Below are positions 8,843-18,037 of a DNA stretch of 64,000 nt, piece after piece; within the stretch, counting starts at the first letter, position 1; the number at the start of each line of letters is the position of its first letter. The notes under the pieces are model-generated. The model made no database searches, was not told the origin of the DNA, and saw nothing but the letters and a program-made list of their open reading frames with translations. The position numbers and the translations under genes are program-made. The DNA comes from Gordonia rubripertincta (lineage in GTDB: Bacteria > Actinomycetota > Actinomycetes > Mycobacteriales > Mycobacteriaceae): the NCBI RefSeq assembly GCF_038024875.1, contig NZ_CP136136.1:5084001-5148000 (forward strand), written 5' to 3'.

Positions 8843-9199
8843 TCAGAGGACCTTCTTCACCACGCTCGACTTCAGCTGCATCTGACCGAAATCCGGGACC
8901 TTCGCGTCGATGTCGTGGTCGCCGACGCCGTCGGAGATCAGCCGGATGTTGCGCACCTTGGTGCCGATCTTGATGACGCCGCCACCACCGCCCTTGACCT
9001 TGACGGTCTTGACGATGGTGACCGTGTCACCGTCTTCCAGCAGGTTGCCGACCGCATCCTTCACGACTGCCTCCGCAGCGGCTTCCGCAGCCTCGGAGGC
9101 CGACCACTCGTGCCCGCACATCGGGCACACCAGAAGCGCACCCTGCTCGTAGGTGAATTCCTGCGAGCACTCCGGGCAGGGCGGGAGCTGATCAGACAT
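8843..9199 (-). CDS. yjdM: YjdM/PhnA-family zinc-ribbon protein
   Basis: 118 aa. The N terminus is a zinc ribbon with two CxxC pairs (CPEC near residue 8 and CPMCGHEW near 28), followed by the YjdM domain with DGDTVTIVKTVKVKGGGGGVIKIGTKVRNIRL. The family was once called PhnA but its role is unclear; it is not required for phosphonate breakdown. The start overlaps the end of ychF by 8 nt on the same strand, so the two are probably co-transcribed. Confidence 0.88.
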   Translation of the reverse strand: MSDQLPPCPECSQEFTYEQGALLVCPMCGHEWSASEAAEAAAEAVVKDAVGNLLEDGDTVTIVKTVKVKGGGGGVIKIGTKVRNIRLISDGVGDHDIDAKVPDFGQMQLKSSVVKKVL

Positions 9200-10271
9200 T
9201 GAAACGGAACTCGACCACATCACCGTCTTGCATGATGTAGTCCTTGCCCTCCATGCGGACCTTGCCTGCGGCCTTGGCCGCGGCCATCGAGCCGGCCTCG
9301 TCGAGGTCGGCGAAGGACACGATCTCGGCCTTGATGAAGCCCTTCTCGAAGTCGGTGTGGATAACCCCGGCGGCCTTGGGGGCGGTATCGCCCTGGCGGA
9401 TCGTCCAGGCGCGCGACTCCTTGGGACCTGCGGTGAGGTAGGTCTGCAGGCCGAGGGTGTGGAAACCGGCGCGAGCGAGCGACGTCAGGCCGGGTTCGGT
9501 CTGGCCGATCGAGTCGAGCAACTCCTGGGCGTCCTCCTCGTCGAGTTCGAGGAGTTCGCTCTCGACCTTCGCGTCGAGGAAGACGGCGTCGGCCGGTGCG
9601 ATGGCGGCGCGCAGTTCGGCCTTCTTCGCATCGTCGGTGAGCACGCCTTCGTCGGAGTTGAAGACGTAGAGGAACGGCTTGGCGGTCATCAGGTGCAGTT
9701 CGCGCACCGACGACAGGTCGAACGAATCCTTCTGCGAGAACAGCGTTTTGCCGCTGTCGAGGATCTCCTGCGCTTTCTTGGCCGCCTCGAGGGTCTCGAC
9801 GAGGTCCTTGTTTCTGCGCGAGTCCTTCTCGAGACGCGGGATCGCCTTCTCGAGGGTCTGCATGTCGGCGAGGATCAGCTCGGTCTCGATGACCTCGATG
9901 TCGGCGAACGGGTCGACGCGGCCGTCGACGTGCACGACGTCGCCGTCGTCGAAGACACGGACGACCTGGCAGATCGCGTCGGCCTCACGGATGTTGGCGA
10001 GGAACTGGTTGCCCATGCCCTCGCCCTCGGAGGCGCCCTTGACGATGCCGGCGATGTCGACGAACGACACCGTGGCGGGCAGGATGCGCTCGCTGCCGAA
10101 GATCTCCGCGAGACGCTTCAGTCGTGCGTCGGGCAATTCGACCACGCCCACGTTGGGCTCGATGGTGGCGAACGGGTAGTTGGCCGCCAGCACATCGTTA
10201 CGGGTCAGGGCGTTGAACAGGGTCGACTTACCGACGTTGGGCAGACCGACGATTCCCAGGGTGAGACTCAC
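9192..10271 (-). CDS. ychF: Redox-regulated ATPase/GTPase YchF (Obg family)
   Basis: 359 aa, the standard YchF length. It begins VSLTLGIVGLPNVGKSTLFN (P-loop GLPNVGKST) and contains YPFATIEPNVGVV, FVDIAGIVKGASEGEGMGNQFL and the YchF-specific NSDEG in place of NKxD, with a C-terminal TGS-like domain (TAPKAAGVIHTDFEKGFIKAEIV). YchF binds ribosomes and prefers ATP over GTP. GTG 10271 is chosen because it gives family length and puts the P-loop at the N terminus. The divergent rmuC and DUF6542 genes a few kilobases away are frequent neighbours in Mycobacteriales. Confidence 0.95.
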   Translation of the reverse strand: MSLTLGIVGLPNVGKSTLFNALTRNDVLAANYPFATIEPNVGVVELPDARLKRLAEIFGSERILPATVSFVDIAGIVKGASEGEGMGNQFLANIREADAICQVVRVFDDGDVVHVDGRVDPFADIEVIETELILADMQTLEKAIPRLEKDSRRNKDLVETLEAAKKAQEILDSGKTLFSQKDSFDLSSVRELHLMTAKPFLYVFNSDEGVLTDDAKKAELRAAIAPADAVFLDAKVESELLELDEEDAQELLDSIGQTEPGLTSLARAGFHTLGLQTYLTAGPKESRAWTIRQGDTAPKAAGVIHTDFEKGFIKAEIVSFADLDEAGSMAAAKAAGKVRMEGKDYIMQDGDVVEFRFNV

Positions 10272-10355
10272 GGGCGCCCAGTCTATCGGCACCGGCCGCG
10301 CGACCCGACGCTGCGTCGGGCCTTGCTGCGTCGACCCCGATCGCCGGCCCCGTCG

Positions 10356-11657
10356 TCAGTCGCGGTCCAGGAGACCCTTGACCGGGTTCGGCGGGTCCGT
10401 GGGCGGCTCCTTGTCGGGGACGCCCTTCTGTTTGGTGACGGGCGCACCTTCGGGTGCCAGCGTCTCCCCCGCCCGCTCGGCGATCTGCTCGTTCAGGTAG
10501 CGCAGGACCACCGCCAGCGACGCGACCGCGGGCACCGCGAGGAAGGCGCCGGTGATGCCGAACAGGGTGCCGCCCAAAGTGACCGAGAGGAGCACGATCA
10601 CGGCGTGCAGATCCATCGACTTGGCCTGCAGCCACGGCTGCAGCACGTTGCCCTCGAGCTGCTGCACCGCCAGGATGACGCCGAGCAGGATCAGCGCTGT
10701 GGTCAGGCCGTTGGAAACGAGCGCGATGAGGACGGCGAGCGCGCCGGCGACGAACGCACCGACGATCGGGATGAACCCGCCGAGGAACGTGACGACGACC
10801 AGTACCCCGGCCAGCGGGACGCCGAGGATGAACAGGCCGAGACCGATGAGCGCAGCGTCGACGAAGCTGACGATCGCCTGCGTCCGGATGAAGCCGCCGA
10901 GGCTGTTCCACATCCGGGTCAGGACCTCACCGACGTGGGTGCCGGAGGGCTTGCCGACCGAGCGGTCGAGCCATGGTACGAACTTCGGTCCGTCCTTGAG
11001 GAAGAAGAAGACCAGCACGAACGACGTGAAGACGGTGACCAGCAGTGACGTCGCGGTACCCACACCACTGAACACACCCGAGGCGATGGTCGACGCACTC
11101 GACTGCAGCTTGCTGGTGATGGCATTGACGATGTTGTCGAGCTGCTCGTCCTTGATGTTCAGCGGCGGCCCCTGGACCCAGTCCTGCAGGTGCCTCACAC
11201 CCTCGGTCGCGCGGTTGGCGAGGTCGGGAGCCTGCGAGACGATCGACGGCACGATCAGGCCGATGACCCCGCCGAGCACACCGAGACCGATCAGCATCAT
11301 GACCAACGACGCCGCGGCGGCCGGGACGCCGCGATTGCGCATCCAGCGCACGGGCGGCCACAGGATCGTGCACACGATGATGGCGAGCAGGACCGGCAGC
11401 AGGATCACCCAGAACTTGCCGAGCAGCCAGAACATCACCCAGAGGGCAGCCGCCACCAGCACGATCTGCAGTCCCACGGTCGCGCAGGAGCGCAGGCCGG
11501 CCATCATCACCTGGGCGCGCGTCGGGTACGCCTTCTCCTCGACCCCGCCGAGGACGGCGTCTCCCCCGAGCACGGCGTCGGCCCCTACCGGGATGGAGTC
11601 CGACTTGTCGGTTCCGGCCTCGCCGTCTGCACGTTGATCATCCGAGCTGTCAGTCAC
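10356..11657 (-). CDS. AI-2E family transporter (UPF0118 permease)
   Basis: 433 aa. A charged cytoplasmic head (about 1-55) is followed by about eight hydrophobic segments with the family signature in the second half: VPLAGVLVVVTFLGGFIPIVGAFVAGALAVLIALVSNG and LEGNVLQPWLQAKSMDLHAVIVLLS. Only some members of the family export autoinducer-2; others are Na+/H+ antiporters, so the substrate is open. GTG 11657 is chosen because GAGGA lies 7 nt upstream. The C-terminal tail is charged and proline-rich. Confidence 0.88.
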   Translation of the reverse strand: MTDSSDDQRADGEAGTDKSDSIPVGADAVLGGDAVLGGVEEKAYPTRAQVMMAGLRSCATVGLQIVLVAAALWVMFWLLGKFWVILLPVLLAIIVCTILWPPVRWMRNRGVPAAAASLVMMLIGLGVLGGVIGLIVPSIVSQAPDLANRATEGVRHLQDWVQGPPLNIKDEQLDNIVNAITSKLQSSASTIASGVFSGVGTATSLLVTVFTSFVLVFFFLKDGPKFVPWLDRSVGKPSGTHVGEVLTRMWNSLGGFIRTQAIVSFVDAALIGLGLFILGVPLAGVLVVVTFLGGFIPIVGAFVAGALAVLIALVSNGLTTALILLGVILAVQQLEGNVLQPWLQAKSMDLHAVIVLLSVTLGGTLFGITGAFLAVPAVASLAVVLRYLNEQIAERAGETLAPEGAPVTKQKGVPDKEPPTDPPNPVKGLLDRD

Positions 11658-11742
11658 CCGTGGATCCTCACACACCGCGATGACATTGCAGCGTCGACGC
11701 GACGGATGCCATCCGCCGTGTGGGCGAATGCGCCCCTGCCGG

Positions 11743-12072
11743 TCAGCGTCGGCGCAGCTTGCGCCCGAGGAAGCGGATCAGCGAGTTGACCGCCTCGAGT
11801 TCGGCGTCGACCTGGTTGAAGGCCGGCGGGACGTCGCCTCGGCCGCACATCTCGACGTCCGGCGCACCGACCGGCCCGCTCAGCGACTCGTCGGCCCGCC
11901 CACGCTCCCACGACTCGCGCGTGATGCCCCGTTCTGCCTCTTCCGTCAGGACGCGCTTGATCGTCTCCGGGCCGTAGAGGCCCATCATCATCTCCAGGCC
12001 CCATCCGGGAAGTCCGGCGAGGGGGAGGTCGTCGTGCCGGCTTCCGCGTCGACCATCGAACCGTGTGGACAT
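11743..12072 (-). CDS. Conserved-looking hypothetical protein, 109 aa
   Basis: Soluble and rich in charge. An N-terminal stretch (DDLPLAGLPGWGLEMMMGLYGPETIKRVL) is followed by a helical C terminus (FNQVDAELEAVNSLIRFLGRKLRRR). No catalytic motif or membrane segment is seen. Codon use fits real coding DNA here (GC-rich third positions). ATG 12072 has no clear Shine-Dalgarno site. It lies upstream of the AI-2E permease on the same strand with an 85-nt gap, and is divergent from ada-alkA. I do not recognise the family. Confidence 0.6.
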   Translation of the reverse strand: MSTRFDGRRGSRHDDLPLAGLPGWGLEMMMGLYGPETIKRVLTEEAERGITRESWERGRADESLSGPVGAPDVEMCGRGDVPPAFNQVDAELEAVNSLIRFLGRKLRRR

Positions 12073-12178
12073 GGCGACAATCGTGCCATAGGAGTGTTAT
12101 CCAGATCACAGTTTCGTTGTCAGACGTCACGTCCGATTTCCGCCAGAACTCGCTCGCGCGGAATGTCAGAGTGGACAG

Positions 12179-13711
12179 GTGACCACTGCATCCGTCGAAC
12201 AGACCGTCCCGGGATCGGCTCCGGACTTCGACCGCTGCTACCGCGCCGTCCAAGCCCGGGATGCACGGTTCGACGGCCAGTTCTTCGTCACCGTCCGCAC
12301 CACCGGGATCTACTGCCGTCCGTCTTGTCCCGCGCAGACGCCCCGACCGCACAACGTGGCGTTCGTGCTGACCGCGGCCGCGGCCCAGCAGCAGGGCTAC
12401 CGCGCCTGCCGACGATGCGCCCCCGACGCCGTCCCCGGATCGCCGCTGTGGAATGTCAATGCCGACATGTCCGCCCGGGCGATGCGTCTGATCGCCGACG
12501 GGGTCGTCGAGCGTGAGGGCGTCGCCGGTCTCGCCGCGCGGCTGGAGTATTCGCCCCGGCACCTCACCAGAGTCCTCACCGACCACCTGGGCGCCGGACC
12601 GCTCGCACTCGCCCGCGCCCACCGCGCCACCAACGCCCGGGTGCTGATCCAGTGCACGGCACTGCCGATGTCCGACGTCGCGTTCGCCGCCGGCTTCGCC
12701 AGCATCCGGCAGTTCAACGACACCATCCGCGCCGTCTTCGGACTCACCCCGACCGAACTCCGCCGCCTCCGCCACCGCCGCGACCGACCGCAGTCCGACG
12801 GGGCGTCTACCCCGGGCAGTGTCACCCTGCGTCTGCCGTTCCGTGCGCCCTACCGTTGGACGTGGATGCGCTGGTTCCTGTCCGCGCACGTGGCGGCGGG
12901 GGTCGAGGCGGTCGTCGCCGACGCCGATGCGGCCCTCGGCTGGCGGTTCCGGCGCGTCATCGTTCTCCCCCACGGACCCGCCATCGCCGAGATCGAACCT
13001 CACGACGACCACGTCGGCGTGATTCTCTCCCACCTCGACATGCGTGACCTCGGAGCCGCAGTCAACCGCGTGCGCCGACTCCTCGACCTCGACGCGGACA
13101 TCGCCGCCGCAGAAGAAGCCCTCGCCGGCGACCCGACGCTGCGCCCCCTGATCGAGGGCACACCCGGACTCCGTGTGCCGGGCAGTCTCGATCCCGTCGA
13201 GACGATCATCCGCACGATGCTCGGCCAGCAGGTCAGTCTCGCGGCGGCGCGGCACCAGATCGACCGGCTCGTCGACACACTGGGCCAACCGCTGTACGAC
13301 GCGGGCCTCACCAGGGATGACCATGTTCCGAAGGCGTTCCCGACCGCAGCCGTGATCGCCGCCGACGGGCGAGACGTCCTTCGCGGACCGCGCCGCCGGA
13401 TCGACGCCGTCATCGGGGTGGCCGAGGCCCTGGCCGAAGGTCGGGTGGAACCGCATGTGGGGGTCGATGCGTCTGATCTACGTGCGCAACTGATCGAACT
13501 GCCCGGCATCGGCCCCTGGACCGCCGACATCGTCACCATGCGGGTGACCGGCGATCCCGACGTCCTGCTCGCGAACGACCTGATCGTCGCCCGGGCGGCC
13601 GCCGACCTCGGACTCGATCTGCGCGACACCCATCACTGGGCACCGTGGCGTTCCTACGCGACGATGCACCTGTGGCGACACCGCCTCGCCGGCTCCGGCG
13701 AGGACTTATGA
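12179..13711 (+). CDS. Ada-AlkA fusion: methylphosphotriester-sensing regulator plus 3-methyladenine glycosylase
   Basis: 510 aa multi-domain protein. The N-terminal Ada zinc domain has FVTVRTTGIYCRPSCPAQ and CRRC, whose cysteines bind zinc and accept methyl from phosphotriesters. An AraC-type helix-turn-helix follows (about 100-190, LEYSPRHLTRVLTDHLG). The C-terminal half is an AlkA DNA glycosylase with the helix-hairpin-helix LPGIGPWTADIVTMRV and the catalytic Asp in GDPDVLLANDL. It would sense alkylation, activate repair genes and excise alkylated bases. GTG 12179 starts the frame. The ogt gene follows 67 nt downstream, giving an adaptive-response operon. Confidence 0.93.
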   Translation: MTTASVEQTVPGSAPDFDRCYRAVQARDARFDGQFFVTVRTTGIYCRPSCPAQTPRPHNVAFVLTAAAAQQQGYRACRRCAPDAVPGSPLWNVNADMSARAMRLIADGVVEREGVAGLAARLEYSPRHLTRVLTDHLGAGPLALARAHRATNARVLIQCTALPMSDVAFAAGFASIRQFNDTIRAVFGLTPTELRRLRHRRDRPQSDGASTPGSVTLRLPFRAPYRWTWMRWFLSAHVAAGVEAVVADADAALGWRFRRVIVLPHGPAIAEIEPHDDHVGVILSHLDMRDLGAAVNRVRRLLDLDADIAAAEEALAGDPTLRPLIEGTPGLRVPGSLDPVETIIRTMLGQQVSLAAARHQIDRLVDTLGQPLYDAGLTRDDHVPKAFPTAAVIAADGRDVLRGPRRRIDAVIGVAEALAEGRVEPHVGVDASDLRAQLIELPGIGPWTADIVTMRVTGDPDVLLANDLIVARAAADLGLDLRDTHHWAPWRSYATMHLWRHRLAGSGEDL

Positions 13712-13778
13712 CGTGCGGACTCCGATGACGCCTCACCCGACACCGACTCGATCCGAACCCCGACCCGACAGGAACGAC

Positions 13779-14336
13779 ATGTCTGCACCGTCCCCCGCCG
13801 TCTCCGACGACACGATCACCACCGTCATCACCGGCGGATACGCCACCGTCGACACCCCCAACGGCCCGTTCTCCGTGATCGCCGACGATTCCGGACGCGT
13901 CCTCGCGTCCGGGTGGACCGACGACCCGGCCTACCTCGCCGCCCTCATCCACCGCTCGCTGCGGCCGGAAACACTGCAACGCTCCGCGGCCCTCGGGAGC
14001 CTCACCGACGCCGTCACGGCGTATTACGCGGGGGAGGTCGACGCACCGTCGCGGGTCGAGGTGGTCCAGCTCTCCGGCGGCACCTTCCTCAACAAGGCCT
14101 GGGACGCCCTGCGCCTCGTCGAACCTGGCCGGCCGGTCACCTACACCGAATTCGCCGAGCGGGCGGGCGAACCGGCCGCCGTCCGGGCTGCGGCGACCGC
14201 GTGCGCCCGCAACGCCGCCGCGCTGTTCGTTCCGTGCCACCGGGTGAAGCGCAGCGACGGATCGCTGGGCGGCTTCCGCTACGGGCTGGAGACCAAGAAG
14301 TGGCTGCTCGACTTCGAGGCTCCCGCCGAGGACTGA
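13779..14336 (+). CDS. ogt: Methylated-DNA-[protein]-cysteine S-methyltransferase
   Basis: 185 aa. The C-terminal domain carries the active site V-P-C-H-R-V (in NAAALFVPCHRVKRSDGSL), whose Cys accepts alkyl groups from O6-alkylguanine, preceded by the helix-turn-helix (VTYTEFAERAGEPAAVRAAATAC) that flips the base. The N-terminal domain is shorter and divergent, as in Ogt. ATG 13779 is preferred over in-frame starts at 13713 and 13728 because AGGAACGAC sits just before it. It follows the ada-alkA fusion on the same strand, so both are likely induced together by alkylating stress. Confidence 0.93.
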   Translation: MSAPSPAVSDDTITTVITGGYATVDTPNGPFSVIADDSGRVLASGWTDDPAYLAALIHRSLRPETLQRSAALGSLTDAVTAYYAGEVDAPSRVEVVQLSGGTFLNKAWDALRLVEPGRPVTYTEFAERAGEPAAVRAAATACARNAAALFVPCHRVKRSDGSLGGFRYGLETKKWLLDFEAPAED

Positions 14337-14391
14337 ACCGGCCCGAGGCCGCTCAGACGGTTTTGTCGGGACCATCCGACACCATCGGGGC

Positions 14392-15621
14392 ATGATCGCA
14401 GCAGCCCTGTCACTCGTGTTCGGCGTCCTCCTCGGTATCGCGCTCGGTTGGTGGGCGCATGCCGCGCGGAGTGCCGGCGTGGTGGCCGCCGCCCGAGCCG
14501 AGGTCGAGATGCTGCGCGAGGGCCGCTCCGACGTGGCGTCGTCGCTGTCCTGGGCCACCGAGGACGCTGCCCGTCGCCAGTCCACCGCCATCGGCAGCCA
14601 GGTGCAGCACATCGTCGAACCGCTGCGAGCCACTCTGTCGCAGCTCTCCGACGAGCTGCGGCGGGTCGAGTCCAACCGGATCGGCGCCTACGCGGGACTG
14701 ACCGAGCAGGTGCGCGGCATCCATGCGGCGTCGGTGGCGCTAAACGACCAGACGCGGCAGCTCGCAAACGCCCTGCACAGTTCCCATTCGCGCGGCCGTT
14801 GGGGCGAGGTGCAGCTCGAACGGGTCGTCGAGCTGGCCGGCATGGCCAAGCACTGCGACTTCAGCACCCAGGTGTCGCTGCCGGACAAGACCACGGAAGG
14901 CACGACGGTCCGGCCCGACCTCGTCGTCCATCTCGCGGGCGGACGCGACATCGTCGTCGATGCCAAGGTGCCTCTCGACGCGTACCTGCGGGCCGCGGAG
15001 GCCACCGACGCCAAGGCACGAGACCGCCTGATCGGTGAGCATGCCCGGGCACTCCGCGCGCACATCGCGCGGCTCTCGGCCAAGGCCTATTGGACGGCCT
15101 TCGAGAACACCCCGGAGATGGTGGTGCTGTTCCTGCCGGCCGACGCGGTTCTCGAGGCCGCGGTGCGCACCGACCCGGAGGTCCTCGAGTACGGCTTCGG
15201 CCGCAATGTGGTCATCGCCACCCCGACGACCCTCATCGCGCTGCTTCGGACCGTCGCCCTCGGCTGGCGCCATGACGCGATGGCCCGCGACGCCGCGGTC
15301 ATCCACGCGCTCGGCATGGAACTCCACCAGCGTCTCGCCGGCGTACTCGGTCATCTCGGTTCGCTGGGCACATCGCTGCAGCGCACGGTCGACGCGTACA
15401 ACTCGACGATCGGCTCGGTCGAGAGCCGGCTCGGCGTCACCGCCCGCCGCCTGGCCGAACTCGATGCCCTGGGCGACGCCGCCGAACCGCCGCGACCCCG
15501 GGTGATCCACGACACCTGCCGGTCCGCCGGATCTGCGGGAGCACCTGCGACGACATCGGCGATCGCGTCCACGCCACGTCCCGACGGTAGAGCGTTTTCC
15601 GCCGATGAACCGGTACCGTGA
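14392..15621 (+). CDS. rmuC: DNA recombination protein RmuC
   Basis: 409 aa. An N-terminal membrane segment (about 1-24) is followed by a coiled-coil region and the RmuC nuclease-like core: SRGRWGEVQLERVVELAGM, RPDLVVHLAGGRDIVVDAKVPLDAYL and MVVLFLPADAVLEAAV. RmuC limits inversions between inverted repeats and resembles PD-(D/E)xK nucleases (Asp and Lys of the DAK motif visible). The C-terminal 60 residues look disordered. The gene overlaps the start region of the DUF6542 gene, so they are probably co-transcribed. Confidence 0.93.
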   Translation: MIAAALSLVFGVLLGIALGWWAHAARSAGVVAAARAEVEMLREGRSDVASSLSWATEDAARRQSTAIGSQVQHIVEPLRATLSQLSDELRRVESNRIGAYAGLTEQVRGIHAASVALNDQTRQLANALHSSHSRGRWGEVQLERVVELAGMAKHCDFSTQVSLPDKTTEGTTVRPDLVVHLAGGRDIVVDAKVPLDAYLRAAEATDAKARDRLIGEHARALRAHIARLSAKAYWTAFENTPEMVVLFLPADAVLEAAVRTDPEVLEYGFGRNVVIATPTTLIALLRTVALGWRHDAMARDAAVIHALGMELHQRLAGVLGHLGSLGTSLQRTVDAYNSTIGSVESRLGVTARRLAELDALGDAAEPPRPRVIHDTCRSAGSAGAPATTSAIASTPRPDGRAFSADEPVP

Positions 15622-15625
15622 CCAT

Positions 15626-16555
15626 GTGCCTTCCCCGCAACGTCTACAGACCGCGGTACCACTGGACCAGCAGTCCGTGTTGCCCGCGGTCCGCGGTGTG
15701 CCGTGGTGGGGTGCCGTCGTCCTGGCAACCGGGATCACGGCCCTCGGAGCGGCGATCGACGCCGGCAGCAACGATTCGCTCGGCGGGATCTACAAGTTCT
15801 GCTACCTCGTCGGCTGCGTTCTCGCCGCCCTCGCCGTGCGTCGCCGCGCCCTGTTCACCGCTGCCGCCCAGCCGCCGCTGATCGCGTTCTTCGTCAGCAT
15901 CGTCACCCTGTACGGACTCAACTCCGAACAGGCGTCGTCCGGCCTGAAGAGCCTGATCTTCAAGGTGCTGCTGCCGATCGCCGCCGATTTCCCCTGGATG
16001 CTGACGGTGTTCCTCGTGACCCTCGCGCTGGTGCTGGTCCGGTGGTTCCTGACACGCGGCGCCGACGACAAGAACCGCGGTGGCCGCGGAAAGCCGACCG
16101 GGACCCGCAGCGCATCGAGAAATGCAGGCAAGGACCGGGCCGACCGCACGAAGACTGTCGAGCCGACCGAGCGTCCGACCAAGCACCGTCGGTCCAAGTC
16201 CAGCTCCGCCCCGACAGATCATGCACATACCGGCGCCGCACCGACCACCAAGTCGCCGTCGAACCGGTCGCGGCCACAGCGGTCCCGCCCCGGCTATGCA
16301 TCGGAACGACCGGCCACCTCCGAGCGGCCGGCCACCTCGGCGCGTACGGCGACGGTCGAACGGACCGCCCAGCGGACCCCGGCCTCCGCTCGTCCGACGG
16401 TCGCGGATCTCGCCGCACCCGATCTCACCCCCTCGGATGCCCCGCTCTCGGGTCCGGCGGACACAGCTCGTCCCGAGACCACCCGGTCGGGATTCCAGGC
16501 GTATGAGTCGGTCGCCGACGCCGGTCCGGCCGACGTCGCCGACACCCGCTCCTGA
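15626..16555 (+). CDS. DUF6542 domain membrane protein
   Basis: 309 aa. About four membrane segments occupy the first 145 residues (VPWWGAVVLATGITALGAAI, FCYLVGCVLAALAV, LIAFFVSIVTLYGL, MLTVFLVTLALVLVRWFL), matching the DUF6542 family of mycolata. The C-terminal half is a long low-complexity tail rich in Arg, Ser, Thr and Pro and probably disordered. Function is unknown; the family is often found near ychF and ispH. GTG 15626 (VPSPQRL) is preferred; an ATG at 15605 in frame is an alternative that overlaps rmuC by 17 nt. Confidence 0.8.
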   Translation: MPSPQRLQTAVPLDQQSVLPAVRGVPWWGAVVLATGITALGAAIDAGSNDSLGGIYKFCYLVGCVLAALAVRRRALFTAAAQPPLIAFFVSIVTLYGLNSEQASSGLKSLIFKVLLPIAADFPWMLTVFLVTLALVLVRWFLTRGADDKNRGGRGKPTGTRSASRNAGKDRADRTKTVEPTERPTKHRRSKSSSAPTDHAHTGAAPTTKSPSNRSRPQRSRPGYASERPATSERPATSARTATVERTAQRTPASARPTVADLAAPDLTPSDAPLSGPADTARPETTRSGFQAYESVADAGPADVADTRS

Positions 16556-16649
16556 CCGCTCGCAGGATCGCCACCTCCGCTCACACGCGCGGTCTGTAGC
16601 GTGCGCCGCTGTGCTCAGCCGGCCATTCTGCTGCGGCTGACGTCGACCG

Positions 16650-17234
16650 TCAGACGTTCAGTTCGATCCACTGCCCCAACTTGCGGGCCGCGGCGTCGAC
16701 CAGATCGGGCCACTCCATCGCACCTTCGTCGGCGTTGTCGGTCACGGCCTTGACGAGCCGGCACGGGATGCCGAACTGAGCGCTCACGTGGGCGACCGCG
16801 CATCCCTCCATGTCGACGAGGTCGGCGTGGCGGGCGAGCTCGGCGCGCCGTACCGGGTCGGCGACGAACGTGTCCCCCGAGGCGAGCACCGTGCCGTCGC
16901 CGTCCGGAAGGTCCCAGCGGTCGGTCATGTCGTAACCCATGGCCCTGAGTTCGGCACTGCTGATGTCGTGTTCGAGTACCGCCGAAGGGATGAACAGATC
17001 GCCCCCGGGGCCCACGACGCCGTCCCGCAGCGCACCCGCGGTGCCGATGTTGATGATCTGCCGGACCGGTGCACCGATGGCCAGTTCTCGGCTCAGCGCC
17101 ATCGTCGCCCGGACCTTGCCGATCCCGGTGACGAGCAACCGCGACCCTGAGGGCAGATGCCGCGCCTCGGCTCGGGTCGCCGACACGATCAGGACACTTC
17201 CGGACACACCGCTCCGCACACCGTCATCAGACAC
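16650..17234 (-). CDS. Nucleosidase of the PNP/MTAN superfamily
   Basis: 194 aa, short for 5'-methylthioadenosine/S-adenosylhomocysteine nucleosidases but with their core: VTGIGKVRATMALSRELA, INIGTAGALRDGVVGPGGDLFIPS, VDMEGCAVAHVSAQFGIPCRLVKAVTDNA. The M-E pair in VDMEG contacts the ribose and Asp in TDNAD protonates the base. The exact nucleoside cannot be read. The frame remains open upstream to 17528, but sequence before GTG 17234 is arginine-rich out-of-frame DNA from the fructosamine kinase gene. It lies 23 nt downstream of that gene. Confidence 0.8.
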   Translation of the reverse strand: MSDDGVRSGVSGSVLIVSATRAEARHLPSGSRLLVTGIGKVRATMALSRELAIGAPVRQIINIGTAGALRDGVVGPGGDLFIPSAVLEHDISSAELRAMGYDMTDRWDLPDGDGTVLASGDTFVADPVRRAELARHADLVDMEGCAVAHVSAQFGIPCRLVKAVTDNADEGAMEWPDLVDAAARKLGQWIELNV

Positions 17235-17257
17235 CAGGTGATTATCGCGTGTACCGA

Positions 17258-18037
17258 TCACGCGTGAGCGTCGAGGACGCTGCGAGCCGCCCGGCCGAGC
17301 GCGGTGCCGTACCCGGGGCCGTGTCCGGCTGCATGCACCGCGAGCGGGTGCAGCTGGTGAACCTCGACCCTGCCCTTCCAGCCGGGGACCAACGGATGCG
17401 TCTCCTGATACCCGACGATGATCTCGTCGAGCAGCGGGCAGCCGAAGAGCGCAAGCATCGCGAGGTCGGTCTCGCGGTGACCTCCGTGTGCGGCGGGGTC
17501 GATCAGCACGACGCCCGACGGGGTCCACATCACGTTCCCGTTCCAGAGGTCGCCGTGGATGCGGGCGGCGGGTTCGTCGTCGTCGACGGCACCGCTCGCG
17601 ATCAGCTCGCAGGCGGCGTGGACGGAGTCCTCGTCCGCAGCAGTCAAGCTGCCTGCCTCCCGCGCCGGACGCAGATAGGGCTCGACGCGCTCACGGGCGT
17701 AGAACTCGCCCCACGAGTCGTACTCGACGGAGCTCAGCGGGCGTCGTCCGATGAACAACTGGCCGTCGAAGCCGGCCGGTGGCGACCCGAACCGCGGGGC
17801 ACCGGCGTCGTGCATCCTCGCCAGTGCTGCGCCGAACGCGCGGGCCGCCTCGCGGTCGGGACGGGCCGTGTCGAGCTTCTCGAGTTCGATGGCGTCCGCG
17901 CTCACGGCGAGCACCTCCGCGACTGGCGCACCGGCGTCGGCGAGCCAGCGCAGACCGGCCGCCTCGGCGGCGAAGAAGTCGGGATGGCCCCCCGGCGGAC
18001 CGCTACCCCGCAGGGTTTTGCGGAAAACGCCGCTCAC
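17258..18037 (-). CDS. Fructosamine/ketosamine-3-kinase family protein
   Basis: 259 aa APH-like kinase. The catalytic loop is IHGDLWNGNVMWTPSGVVLIDPAAHGGHRETDLAML, with the HGDLWNGN and IDPA motifs that carry the catalytic Asp and the metal-binding residues. EYDSWGEFYARERVEPYL is typical of the family. It would phosphorylate fructosamine adducts and so help deglycate proteins or small amines. GTG 18037 overlaps the upstream SDR stop as GTGA (18034-18037), which fixes the start and suggests translational coupling. Confidence 0.88.
   Translation of the reverse strand: MSGVFRKTLRGSGPPGGHPDFFAAEAAGLRWLADAGAPVAEVLAVSADAIELEKLDTARPDREAARAFGAALARMHDAGAPRFGSPPAGFDGQLFIGRRPLSSVEYDSWGEFYARERVEPYLRPAREAGSLTAADEDSVHAACELIASGAVDDDEPAARIHGDLWNGNVMWTPSGVVLIDPAAHGGHRETDLAMLALFGCPLLDEIIVGYQETHPLVPGWKGRVEVHQLHPLAVHAAGHGPGYGTALGRAARSVLDAHA

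Noticed and set aside
9228..11048. A long antisense open frame of about 600 codons across ychF and the AI-2E gene
   Set aside because: It mirrors two clear genes, is full of Arg/Gly/Asp/Val low-complexity sequence typical of antisense high-GC DNA, and has no ribosome site or recognisable domain.
11654..13456. A 600-codon antisense open frame over ada-alkA
   Set aside because: Shadow of the Ada-AlkA gene; composition and lack of motifs match an antisense frame.
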